Positions 25,686 to 38,417 of a stretch of 64,000 bases of DNA are shown here, one piece after another (positions within the stretch are counted from its first letter, which is position 1; each line of letters starts with the position of its first letter). The translations under genes were made by a program, and so were the position numbers. Source of the DNA: Parapristionchus giblindavisi (lineage: Eukaryota > Nematoda > Chromadorea > Rhabditida > Diplogasteridae); assembly GCA_943737045.1 (NCBI GenBank), contig CALSFV010000315.1, positions 310,001 through 374,000 on the forward strand, read 5' to 3'. A model generated the notes under the pieces. It was not told the DNA's origin and ran no database searches. It worked only from the letters and a program-made list of their open reading frames with translations.

Positions 25686-27315
25686 TTAACCCCTATATAA
25701 AAGATCGCAAGTAGACCAATTTACTGCGATGGGTTTTTTGAAATTTCTTTTGTCAAGACGTTGTGCCGATTATACCAGATTCCGGCTACTGGGGTTTTCG
25801 ACCACGCCGGATCGAATGGCACTGGTCCCGAGCCGATCCGGAGCCGTCTTTTAGGTGAAACGCCGGCTCTCGGGTTTTTTGCACTTTTTGGCGCGCAACT
25901 TGGTGATAAGTATATCAAAAATTGCAAGTTGGGGTATGGAACTGACCACAAGACTTGGGGCAATCTAATTTTTATTTTTGCCGATTTTTGCCGAACACGG
26001 GTTGCCGTGAAATTAACGTTCGAAGTTGACGGAGAGCAAAAAAACCCGAAAATCGAAATCGGTAAATATGAGAACTCAAAAAATCGCCCATAACTTTTTC
26101 TGGTTGAGACATATGTTAAACTACTTTTTACGGCGCATCTTTTGGCACTAGTGTCGTGCCCTGAAACGGGCTTGGTGATGACGAAATAGGCCTGGGAAGA
26201 AATCCGGAAACTAGGTTTTTCGCAATTTTCACCTATTCAACGTGATTTTCGCGTCCCGGCTCCTGAAACTAAATTGTGGAACTCGATGAGGCGAAACTTT
26301 TTGCTTTTGGACCCAACTCATTCGGAGCGATATCCACGGAGCTGTGCGGTCGTGAAAAATGGTCGATTTTTAACTTTTTCAAAAAACTCAAATTTCGCAC
26401 CTTTTTTATTCAACCTAACTATGCTTATGTTGTTGCGCTTGAAAAACTGGTTTAGAAAAACTATGTCACTTCACCTCCGCACGACCTCTTTGTACCGCGA
26501 AAAATCGCCGAAAAGGTGCGAAAACACGATTTTGCCAGTTTTCTTGGCTAAATTTATTTTTAAATTTGTTTTAGGCGGTTCACATGGCAAAGAAAGTTGT
26601 AACGCGACTCTTTGCGCGTCGATTGGTGTATAATATGACTATATTTAGAAATAAAATGAACTCATGGCGTTGAGGTAAAGAGGTACCACTCTAAAATCAC
26701 CGAGCGGGTTCGAACCCCGGTTCGATCCAAAACTTTTGCTGATTTTTCCTGACTGAAATAAAGTGTTCTAAGGTAGTTTTTCGTGACAAGAATGATGAAA
26801 CAAGTTGTTTTGAGTCATTCTGAGCAGGAAAACATTTCATGCATGAATCTTAACTCTTACCTCGCTTCAATTGATATCTGTAGTGACATTCATTCAGTTC
26901 AACGAAATTTTTCGATAATATTGAGACAAACATTGATCCTAAGACATCAAGAAAATGTCGGAAAGCTTATGAACGAGTCCACGAATGAGTTTCATGTTAT
27001 GCAATATAGAAAATGGGGGGTTGGGGGGGTGTCCCCCCCAAACAATCAAAAGGTCGAGCTTGCTTCCAAGTAATTTTGCCGTTCAAAATTCAAAGCAAAT
27101 AGTTTTATGTTGTCGTTTTTCATATATTTTTTCGACAATTCGTCTAATAAGTCAAAAAACAATAGAAGAGTGTCCATACTTGGCGACTCGAGCAGTCTAT
27201 GCGGAAGGGTGCGCAGCACCCTTCCGCGCTAGCGCAATGCTCCTCCCGCGCTTCAAGTATAATAATGAAACGCGCAGAAGTAAACAAAATTAATGGATCC
27301 CCCTAGCACTGCTAG
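25686..27315 (+). repeat. Array unit 17 (A1/unit-14 chimera, 1630 bp)
   Basis: Follows type A1 up to ggtcgagcttgcttcc near 27068, then switches to the unit 14 ending (gacaattcgtctaataag, near 27134) before its boundary. This is an internal recombination or conversion breakpoint. The B box starts at 26707. Confidence 0.92.
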
Positions 27316-28953
27316 TTAATTAACCCCTATATAAAAGATCGCAATTAGACCAATTTACTGGGATAGGTTTTTTGAAATTTCTTTTGTCAAGATGTTGTGC
27401 CGATTATACCAGATTCCGGCTACTGGGGTTTTCGACCACGCCGGATCGAATGGCACTGGTCCCGAGCCGATCCGGAGCCGTCTTTTAGGTGAAACGCCGG
27501 ATCTCGGGTTTTTTGCACTTTTTGGCGCCAAACTTGATATTAAATGTGTCAAAAATTGCAAGTTGGGGTATGGAACTGACCACAAGACTTGGGGCAATCT
27601 AAATCGTATTTTTGCCGATTTTTCCCGAACACGGGTTGCCGTGAAATTAACGTTCGAAGTTGACGGAGAGCAAAAAAACCCGAAAATCGAAATCGGTAAA
27701 TATGAGAACTCAAAAAATCGCCCATAACTTTTTCTGGTTGAGACATATGTTAAACAACTTTTTACGGCGCATCTTTTGGCACTAGTGTCGTGCCCTGAAA
27801 CGGGCTTGGTGATGACGAAATAGGTCTGTGAAGAAAACCGGGAAGTAGGTTTTTCGCGATTTTTACCTATTCAACGTGATTTTCGCGTCCCGGCTCCTGA
27901 GGGTAAATTGTACAACTCGATGAGGCGCAAGTTTTCGCTTTTGGACCCAACTCATTTGGTGCAATATTCGCGGAGCTGTGCGGTTGCGAAAAATGGTCGA
28001 TTTTAACCATTTTCAAAAAACTCAAATTTCGCACCTTTTTTATTCAACCAAAGCACGCTCATGTTGTAGCGCTTGAAAATCTGATTTAGAAAAACCATGT
28101 CACTTCACCTCCGCACGACCTCTTTGTACCGCGAAAAATCGCCGGAAAGGTGTGAAAACACGATTTTGTCAGTTTTATTGGTTAAATTTATTTTCATTAT
28201 TATTTTAGGCGTTTTATATGGCAAAGAAAGTTGTAGCGCGACTCTTTGCGCGTCGATTGGAGTATAACATGACGATATTTAGAAACAAAATTAACTCATG
28301 GCGTCGAGGTAAAGAGGTACCACTCTAAAATCACCGAGCGGGTTCGAACCCCGGTTCGATCCAAAACTTTTGCTGATTTTTCCTGACTGAAATAAAGTGT
28401 TCCAAGGTATTTTTTCGTGCTAAGAATGATGAAACAAGTTATTTTGAGTCATTCTGAGCTGGAAAACATGTCATGCATGACTCTTAACTCTTACCTCGCT
28501 TCAATTGATATCTGTAGCGACATTCATTCAGGTCAACGAAATTTTTCGATAATATTGAGACATACATTGATCCTAAGACATCCGGAAAATGTCGGAAAAC
28601 TTATGAACGAGTCCACGAATGAGTTTCATATCATATAATATAGAAAATGGGGGGTTGGGGGGGTGTCCCCCCCAAACAATCAAAAGCTCACGACAACTGC
28701 TTCCAAGTAATTTTGCTGTTCAAAATTCAAAGCAAATAGTTTTATGTTGTCGTTTTTCTTATATTTTTTCGACAAATCGTCTAATAAGTCAGAAAACAAG
28801 AGAAAAGTGTCCATACTGGGCCACTCGAGCAGTCTAGACGGAAGGGTGCGCAGCACCCTTCCGCGCTAGCGCAATGCTCCTCCCGTGCTTCAAGTATAAT
28901 AATGAAACGCTCAGAAGTAAAACAATTTTCGGCTCTGCCCCTAGCACTGCTAG
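27316..28953 (+). repeat. Array unit 18 (1638 bp)
   Basis: Twin of unit 15, including the TTAA duplication at the boundary. The B box starts at 28341. Confidence 0.92.
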
Positions 28954-30585
28954 TTAACCCCTATATAAAAGATCGCAAGTAGACCAATTTACTGCGATGG
29001 GTTTTTTGAAATTTCTTTTGTCAAGACGTTGTGCCGATTATACCAGATTCCGGCTACTGGGGTTTTCGACCACGCCGGATCGAATGGCACTGGTCCCGAG
29101 CCGATCCGGAGCCGTCTTTTAGGTGAAACGCCGGCTCTCGGGTTTTTTGCACTTTTTGGCGCGCAACTTGGTGATAAGTATATCAAAAATTGCAAGTTGG
29201 GGTATGGAACTGACCACAAGACTTGGGGCAATCTAATTTTTATTTTTGCCGATTTTTGCCGAACACGGGTTGCCGTGAAATTAACGTTCGAAGTTGACGG
29301 AGAGCAAAAAAACCCGAAAATCGAAATCGGTAAATATGAGAACTCAAAAAATCGCCCATAACTTTTTCTGGTTGAGACATATGTTAAACTACTTTTTACG
29401 GCGCATCTTTTGGCACTAGTGTCGTGCCCTGAAACGGGCTTGGTGATGACGAAATAGGCCTGGGAAGAAATCCGGAAACTAGGTTTTTCGCAATTTTCAC
29501 CTATTCAACGTGATTTTCGCGTCCCGGCTCCTGAAACTAAATTGTGGAACTCGATGAGGCGAAACTTTTTGCTTTTGGACCCAACTCATTCGGAGCGATA
29601 TCCACGGAGCTGTGCGGTCGTGAAAAATGGTCGATTTTTAACTTTTTCAAAAAACTCAAATTTCGCACCTTTTTTATTCAACCTAACTATGCTTATGTTG
29701 TTGCGCTTGAAAAACTGGTTTAGAAAAACTATGTCACTTCACCTCCGCACGACCTCTTTGTACCGCGAAAAATCGCCGAAAAGGTGCGAAAACACGATTT
29801 TGCCAGTTTTCTTGGCTAAATTTATTTTTAAATTTGTTTTAGGCGGTTCACATGGCAAAGAAAGTTGTAACGCGACTCTTTGCGCGTCGATTGGTGTATA
29901 ATATGACTATATTTAGAAATAAAATGAACTCATGGCGTTGAGGTAAAGAGGTACCACTCTAAAATCACCGAGCGGGTTCGAACCCCGGTTCGATCCAAAA
30001 CTTTTGCTGATTTTTCCTGACTGAAATAAAGTGTTCTAAGGTAGTTTTTCGTGACAAGAATGATGAAACAAGTTGTTTTGAGTCATTCTGAGCAGGAAAA
30101 CATTTCATGCATGAATCTTAACTCTTACCTCGCTTCAATTGATATCTGTAGTGACATTCATTCAGTTCAACGAAATTTTTCGATAATATTGAGACAAACA
30201 TTGATCCTAAGACATCAAGAAAATGTCGGAAAGCTTATGAACGAGTCCACGAATGAGTTTCATGTTATGCAATATAGAAAATGGGGGGTTGGGGGGGTGT
30301 CCCCCCCAAACAATCAAAAGGTCGAGCTTGCTTCCAAGTAATTTTGCCGTTCAAAATTCAAAGCAAATAGTTTTATGTTGTCGTTTTTTCATATATTTTT
30401 TCGACAAATCGTCTAATAAGTCAGAAAACAAGAGAAGAGTGTCCATACTTGGCGACTCGAGCAGTCTATGCGGAAGGGTGCGCAGCACCCTTCCGCGCTA
30501 GCGCAATGCTCCTCCCGTGTTTCAAGTATAATAATGAAACGCTCAGAAGTAAAACAATTTTCGGCTCTGCCCCTAGCACTGCTAG
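28954..30585 (+). repeat. Array unit 19 (type A1, 1632 bp)
   Basis: Type A1 with gattttcgcgtcccgg where units 4, 10, 16, 21 and 24 have gatttttgcgtcccgg. This change is shared with unit 17 and the A2 units. The B box starts at 29975. Confidence 0.92.
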
Positions 30586-32218
30586 TTAACCCCTATATAA
30601 AGAATCGCAATTAGACCGATTTACTGCGGTAGGTTTTTTGAAATTTCTTTTGTCAAGACCTTGTGCGCTTTATACCAGATTCCGGCTACTGGGGTTTTCG
30701 ACCACGCCGGATCGAATGGCACTGGTCCCGAGTCGATCCGGAGCCGTCTTTTAGGTGAAACGACGGATGTCGGGTTTTTTGCACATTTTGGCGCGCAACT
30801 TGGTGATAAGTGTATCAAAAATTAAAAGTTGGTATATCAAAATGACCACAAGACTTGGGGCAATCTAATTGATATTTTTGCCGATTTTTCCCAATATCGG
30901 GTTGTCGCGAGATTAACGTTCGAAGTTGGCGGAGGGCAAAAAAAGGCGAAAATCAAAATGCCGCAATATGATAACTCAAAAAATCGCCCATAACTTTTTC
31001 TGGTTAAGACTTATGTTAAGCAACTTTTTACGGCGCATCTTTTGGCACTAGTGTCGTGCCCTGAAACGGGTTTGGTGATGACGAAATAGGCCTGGGAAGA
31101 AATCCGGAAAGTAGGTTTTTCGCGATTTTCACCTATTCAACTTAATTTTCTCGTCCCGGCTCCTGAAAGTGAATTGTAGAACTCGATGAGGCGCAACTTT
31201 CCGCTTTTGGACCCAACTCATTTGGTGCAATATTCACGGAGCTGGGTGGTCGCGAAAAATGGTCAATTTTTAACTTTTCAAAAAAACTCAAATTTCGCAC
31301 CTTTTTTATTCAACCTAAATATGCTCATGTTGTAGCGCTTGAAAAACTGATTTAGAAAAACTATGTCTCTTCACCTCCGCACGACCTCTTTGTACCGCGA
31401 AAAATCGCCGAAATGGTGCGAAAACACGATTTTGACAGTTTTCGAGGGTAAATTTATTTTTAAAATTGTTTTACTCGTTTTATATGGCAAACAAAGTTGT
31501 AGTCCTACTCTTTACGCGTCGATTGGGGTATAATATGACTACATTTAGAAACAAAATGAACCCATGGCGTCGAGGCAAAGAGGTACCACTCTAAAATCAC
31601 CGAGCGGGTTCGAACCCCGGTTCGATCCAAAACTTTTGCTGATTTTTCCTGACTGAAATAAAGTGTTCTAGGGTAGTTTTTCGTGTTAAGAATGATGAAA
31701 CAACTTGTTTTGAGTCATTCTGAGCAGGAAAACATGTCATGCATGACTATTAACTCTTACCTCGCTTCAATTGATATCTGTAGCGACATTCATTCAGTTC
31801 AACGAAATTTTTCGATAATATTGAGACAAACATTGATCCTAAGACATCAGGAAAATGTCGGAAAGCTTATAAACGAGTCCACGAATGTGTTCCGTGTCAT
31901 ACAATATAGAAAATGGGGGGTTGGGGGGGTGTCCCCCCCAAACAATCAAAAGCTTACGCCAACTTCTTCCAAGTAATTTTGCCGTTCAAAATTCAAAGCA
32001 AATAGTTTTGTGTTGTCGTTTTTCATATATTTTTTCGACAAATCGTCTAATAAGTCGGAAAACTAGATACTGAGCGACTCGAGCAGTCTAGACGGAAGGG
32101 AGTAATTGAGGCGGATGGGCGCGCAGCGCCCTTCCGCGCTAGCGAAATGCTCCTCCCGCGCTAAAAGTATTAAACGCTCAGAAGTAAAACAATTTATGGA
32201 CCCCCCTAGCACTGCTAG
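30586..32218 (+). repeat. Array unit 20 (1633 bp)
   Basis: Full-length unit with gacggatgtcggg in the core, gagtcgatccgg in the core loop, and the unit-0 type of ending. The B box starts at 31607. Confidence 0.92.
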
Positions 32219-33850
32219 TTAACCCCTATATAAAAGATCGCAAGTAGACCAATTTACTGCGATGGGTTTTTTGAAATTTCTTTTGTCAAGACGTTGTGCC
32301 GATTATACCAGATTCCGGCTACTGGGGTTTTCGACCACGCCGGATCGAATGGCACTGGTCCCGAGCCGATCCGGAGCCGTCTTTTAGGTGAAACGCCGGC
32401 TCTCGGGTTTTTTGCACTTTTTGGCGCGCAACTTGGTGATAAGTATATCAAAAATTGCAAGTTGGGGTATGGAACTGACCACAAGACTTGGGGCAATCTA
32501 ATTTTTATTTTTGCCGATTTTTGCCGAACACGGGTTGCCGTGAAATTAACGTTCGAAGTTGACGGAGAGCAAAAAAACCCGAAAATCGAAATCGGTAAAT
32601 ATGAGAACTCAAAAAATCGCCCATAACTTTTTCTGGTTGAGACATATGTTAAACTACTTTTTACGGCGCATCTTTTGGCACTAGTGTCGTGCCCTGAAAC
32701 GGGCTTGGTGATGACGAAATAGGCCTGGGAAGAAATCCGGAAACTAGGTTTTTCGCAATTTTCACCTATTCAACGTGATTTTTGCGTCCCGGCTCCTGAA
32801 ACTAAATTGTGGAACTCGATGAGGCGAAACTTTTTGCTTTTGGACCCAACTCATTCGGAGCGATATCCACGGAGCTGTGCGGTCGTGAAAAATGGTCGAT
32901 TTTTAACTTTTTCAAAAAACTCAAATTTCGCACCTTTTTTATTCAACCTAACTATGCTTATGTTGTTGCGCTTGAAAAACTGGTTTAGAAAAACTATGTC
33001 ACTTCACCTCCGCACGACCTCTTTGTACCGCGAAAAATCGCCGAAAAGGTGCGAAAACACGATTTTGCCAGTTTTCTTGGCTAAATTTATTTTTAAATTT
33101 GTTTTAGGCGGTTCACATGGCAAAGAAAGTTGTAACGCGACTCTTTGCGCGTCGATTGGTGTATAATATGACTATATTTAGAAATAAAATGAACTCATGG
33201 CGTTGAGGTAAAGAGGTACCACTCTAAAATCACCGAGCGGGTTCGAACCCCGGTTCGATCCAAAACTTTTGCTGATTTTTCCTGACTGAAATAAAGTGTT
33301 CTAAGGTAGTTTTTCGTGACAAGAATGATGAAACAAGTTGTTTTGAGTCATTCTGAGCAGGAAAACATTTCATGCATGAATCTTAACTCTTACCTCGCTT
33401 CAATTGATATCTGTAGTGACATTCATTCAGTTCAACGAAATTTTTCGATAATATTGAGACAAACATTGATCCTAAGACATCAAGAAAATGTCGGAAAGCT
33501 TATGAACGAGTCCACGAATGAGTTTCATGTTATGCAATATAGAAAATGGGGGGTTGGGGGGGTGTCCCCCCCAAACAATCAAAAGGTCGAGCTTGCTTCC
33601 AAGTAATTTTGCCGTTCAAAATTCAAAGCAAATAGTTTTATGTTGTCGTTTTTTCATATATTTTTTCGACAAATCGTCTAATAAGTCAGAAAACAAGAGA
33701 AGAGTGTCCATACTTGGCGACTCGAGCAGTCTATGCGGAAGGGTGCGCAGCACCCTTCCGCGCTAGCGCAATGCTCCTCCCGTGTTTCAAGTATAATAAT
33801 GAAACGCTCAGAAGTAAAACAATTTTCGGCTCTGCCCCTAGCACTGCTAG
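32219..33850 (+). repeat. Array unit 21 (type A1, 1632 bp)
   Basis: Appears identical to units 4 and 10, but placed after the unrelated unit 20. The B box starts at 33240. Confidence 0.92.
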
Positions 33851-35159
33851 TTAACCCCTATATAAAAGATCGCAATTCGACCGATTTACTGGGATAGGTT
33901 TTTTGAAATTTCTTTTGTCAAGACGTTGGGTGATTTATGCCAGATTCCGGCTACTGGGGTTTTCGACCACGCCGGATCGAATGGCACTGGTCCCGAGCCG
34001 ATCCGGAGCCGTCTTTTAGGTGAAACGCCGGCTCTCGGGTTTTTTGCACATTTTGGCGCGCAACTTGGTGATAAGTATATCAAAAATTGCAAGTTGGGGT
34101 ATGGAACTGACCACAAGACTTGGGGCAATCTAAATCATATTTTTGCCGATTTTTCCCGAACACGGGTTGCCGTGAAATTAACGTTCGAAGTTGACGGAGA
34201 GCAAAAAAACGCGAAAATCAAAATCGGTAAATATGAGAACTCAAAAAATCGCCCATAACTTTTTCTGCTTCAGACTTATGTTAAACAACTTTTTACGGCG
34301 CATCTTTTGGCACTAGTGTCGTGTCCTGAAACGGGCTTGGTGATGACGAAATAGGCCTGAGAAGAAATCCGGAAAGTAGGTTTTTGGCAATTTTCACCCA
34401 TTAAAAGTAATTTTCGCGTCCCGGCTCCTGAAAGTAAATTGTAGAACTCGATGCGGCGCAACTTTTTGCTTTTGGACCCAACTCATTTGGTTTAGTATTC
34501 GCGGAGCTGTGCGGTCGCGAATAATGGACGATTTTAAACTTTTTCAAAAAACTCAAATTTCGCATCTTTTTTATTCAACCTAACTATGCTCATGTTGTAG
34601 CGCTTGAAAAACTGATTTAGAAAAACTATGTCACTTCACCTCCGCACGACCTCTTTGTACCGCGAAAAATCGCCGAAAAGGTGCGAAAACACGATTTTGA
34701 CAGTTTTCTTGGTTAAATATATTTTATAATTTGTTTTAGGAGTTATACATGGCAAAGAAAGTTGTAGCGCGACTCTTTGCGCGTCGATTGGTGTATAACA
34801 TGACTATATTTAGAAACAAAATGAACTCATGGCGCCGAGGTAAAGAGGTGCTACTCTAAAATCACCGAGCGGGTTCGAACCCCGGTTCGATCCAAAACTT
34901 TTGCTGATTTTTCCTGACTGAAAGAAAGTTTTCTAGGGTAGTTTTTCGTGATAGGAATGATGAAACAGGTTATTTTGACTCATTTTGAGCTGGAAAACGT
35001 GTCAATAGGAACGAAGAAAGTGAGAAAAGTGTCAACATGGGCTGCAACTAGGCGGATGGGTGCGTAGCACCCTTCCGTGCTAGCGCAATGATAAAACGCT
35101 AAAAGTATAAAACGCTCAGAAGTAAAAAAAAAATTAATGGATCCCCCTAGCACTGCTAG
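33851..35159 (+). repeat. Array unit 22 (short form, 1309 bp)
   Basis: Lacks the 330-bp segment. The hairpin has a T-T mismatch, a G-T closing pair and loop GTA. The B box starts at 34872. Confidence 0.92.
35052..35078. repeat. Hairpin variant with mismatch (unit 22)
   Basis: GCGGATGGGTGC-GTA-GCACCCTTCCGT. It has an uncompensated T-T mismatch, a terminal G-T pair and an altered loop. Confidence 0.8.
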
Positions 35160-36785
35160 TTAACCCCTATATAAAAGATCGCAAGTAGACCAATTTACTG
35201 CGATGGGTTTTTTGAAATTTCTTTTGTCAAGACGTTGTGCCGATTATACCAGATTCCGGCTACTGGGGTTTTCGACCACGCCGGATCGAATGGCACTGGT
35301 CCCGAGCCGATCCGGAGCCGTCTTTTAGGTGAAACGCCGGCTCTCGGGTTTTTTGCACTTTTTGGCGCGCAACTTGGTGATAAGTATATCAAAAATTGCA
35401 AGTTGGGGTATGGAACTGACCACAAGACTTGGGGCAATCTAATTTTTATTTTTGCCGATTTTTGCCGAACACGGGTTGCCGTGAAATTAACGTTCGAAGT
35501 TGACGGAGAGCAAAAAAACCCGAAAATCGAAATCGGTAAATATGAGAACTCAAAAAATCGCCCATAACTTTTTCTGGTTGAGACATATGTTAAACTACTT
35601 TTTACGGCGCATCTTTTGGCACTAGTGTCGTGCCCTGAAACGGGCTTGGTGATGACGAAATAGGCCTGGGAAGAAATCCGGAAACTAGGTTTTTCGCAAT
35701 TTTCACCTATTCAACGTGATTTTCGCGTCCCGGCTCCTGAAACTAAATTGTGGAACTCGATGAGGCGAAACTTTTTGCTTTTGGACCCAACTCATTCGGA
35801 GCGATATCCACGGAGCTGTGCGGTCGTGAAAAATGGTCGATTTTTAACTTTTTCAAAAAACTCAAATTTCGCACCTTTTTTATTCAACCTAACTATGCTT
35901 ATGTTGTTGCGCTTGAAAAACTGGTTTAGAAAAACTATGTCACTTCACCTCCGCACGACCTCTTTGTACCGCGAAAAATCGCCGAAAAGGTGCGAAAACA
36001 CGATTTTGCCAGTTTTCTTGGTTAAATTTATTTTTAAAATTGTATTAGGCGTTTTGCATGGCAAAGAAAGTTGTAGCGCGACTCTTTGCGCGTTGATTGG
36101 TGTATAATATGACTATATTCAGAAATAAAATGAACCCATGGCGTCGAGGTAAAGAGGCACTACTCTAAAATCACCGAGCGGGTTCGAACCCCGGTTCGAT
36201 CCAAAACTTTTGCTGATTTTTCCTGACTGAAATAAAGTGTTCTAGGGTAGTTTTTCGTGCTAAGAATGATGAAACAACTTGTTTTGAGTCATTCTGAGCA
36301 GGAAAACATGTCATGCGTGACTCTTAACTCTTACCTCGCTTCAATTGATATCTGTAGCGACATTCATTCAGTTCAACGACATTTTTCGATAATATTGAGA
36401 CAAACATTGATCCTAAGACATCCGCAAAATGTCGGAAAGCTTATGAACGAGTCCACAAATGTGTTCCGTGTCAAACAATATAGAAAATGGGGGGTTGGGG
36501 GGGTGTCCCCCCCAAGCAATCAAAAGCTCACGACAACTGCTTCCAAGTAATTTTGCTGTTCAAAATTCAAAGCAAATAGTTTTATGCTGTCGTTTTTCAT
36601 ATATTTTTTCGACAAATTGTTTAATAAGTCAGAAAACAAGAGAAAAGTGTCCATACTTGGCGACTCGAGCAGTCTATGCGGAAGGGTGCGCAGCACCCTT
36701 CCGCGCTAGCGCAATGCTCCTCCCGCGCTACAAGTATACATGTCAAAAGTAAAACAATTTTCGGCTCTGCCCCTAGCACTGCTAG
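35160..36785 (+). repeat. Array unit 23 (type A2, 1626 bp)
   Basis: Appears identical to units 8 and 13 over the stretches compared. The B box starts at 36181. Confidence 0.92.
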
Positions 36786-38417
36786 TTAACCCCTATATAA
36801 AAGATCGCAAGTAGACCAATTTACTGCGATGGGTTTTTTGAAATTTCTTTTGTCAAGACGTTGTGCCGATTATACCAGATTCCGGCTACTGGGGTTTTCG
36901 ACCACGCCGGATCGAATGGCACTGGTCCCGAGCCGATCCGGAGCCGTCTTTTAGGTGAAACGCCGGCTCTCGGGTTTTTTGCACTTTTTGGCGCGCAACT
37001 TGGTGATAAGTATATCAAAAATTGCAAGTTGGGGTATGGAACTGACCACAAGACTTGGGGCAATCTAATTTTTATTTTTGCCGATTTTTGCCGAACACGG
37101 GTTGCCGTGAAATTAACGTTCGAAGTTGACGGAGAGCAAAAAAACCCGAAAATCGAAATCGGTAAATATGAGAACTCAAAAAATCGCCCATAACTTTTTC
37201 TGGTTGAGACATATGTTAAACTACTTTTTACGGCGCATCTTTTGGCACTAGTGTCGTGCCCTGAAACGGGCTTGGTGATGACGAAATAGGCCTGGGAAGA
37301 AATCCGGAAACTAGGTTTTTCGCAATTTTCACCTATTCAACGTGATTTTTGCGTCCCGGCTCCTGAAACTAAATTGTGGAACTCGATGAGGCGAAACTTT
37401 TTGCTTTTGGACCCAACTCATTCGGAGCGATATCCACGGAGCTGTGCGGTCGTGAAAAATGGTCGATTTTTAACTTTTTCAAAAAACTCAAATTTCGCAC
37501 CTTTTTTATTCAACCTAACTATGCTTATGTTGTTGCGCTTGAAAAACTGGTTTAGAAAAACTATGTCACTTCACCTCCGCACGACCTCTTTGTACCGCGA
37601 AAAATCGCCGAAAAGGTGCGAAAACACGATTTTGCCAGTTTTCTTGGCTAAATTTATTTTTAAATTTGTTTTAGGCGGTTCACATGGCAAAGAAAGTTGT
37701 AACGCGACTCTTTGCGCGTCGATTGGTGTATAATATGACTATATTTAGAAATAAAATGAACTCATGGCGTTGAGGTAAAGAGGTACCACTCTAAAATCAC
37801 CGAGCGGGTTCGAACCCCGGTTCGATCCAAAACTTTTGCTGATTTTTCCTGACTGAAATAAAGTGTTCTAAGGTAGTTTTTCGTGACAAGAATGATGAAA
37901 CAAGTTGTTTTGAGTCATTCTGAGCAGGAAAACATTTCATGCATGAATCTTAACTCTTACCTCGCTTCAATTGATATCTGTAGTGACATTCATTCAGTTC
38001 AACGAAATTTTTCGATAATATTGAGACAAACATTGATCCTAAGACATCAAGAAAATGTCGGAAAGCTTATGAACGAGTCCACGAATGAGTTTCATGTTAT
38101 GCAATATAGAAAATGGGGGGTTGGGGGGGTGTCCCCCCCAAACAATCAAAAGGTCGAGCTTGCTTCCAAGTAATTTTGCCGTTCAAAATTCAAAGCAAAT
38201 AGTTTTATGTTGTCGTTTTTTCATATATTTTTTCGACAAATCGTCTAATAAGTCAGAAAACAAGAGAAGAGTGTCCATACTTGGCGACTCGAGCAGTCTA
38301 TGCGGAAGGGTGCGCAGCACCCTTCCGCGCTAGCGCAATGCTCCTCCCGTGTTTCAAGTATAATAATGAAACGCTCAGAAGTAAAACAATTTTCGGCTCT
38401 GCCCCTAGCACTGCTAG
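36786..38417 (+). repeat. Array unit 24 (type A1, 1632 bp)
   Basis: Appears identical to units 4, 10 and 16 over the stretches compared. The B box starts at 37807. Confidence 0.92.
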
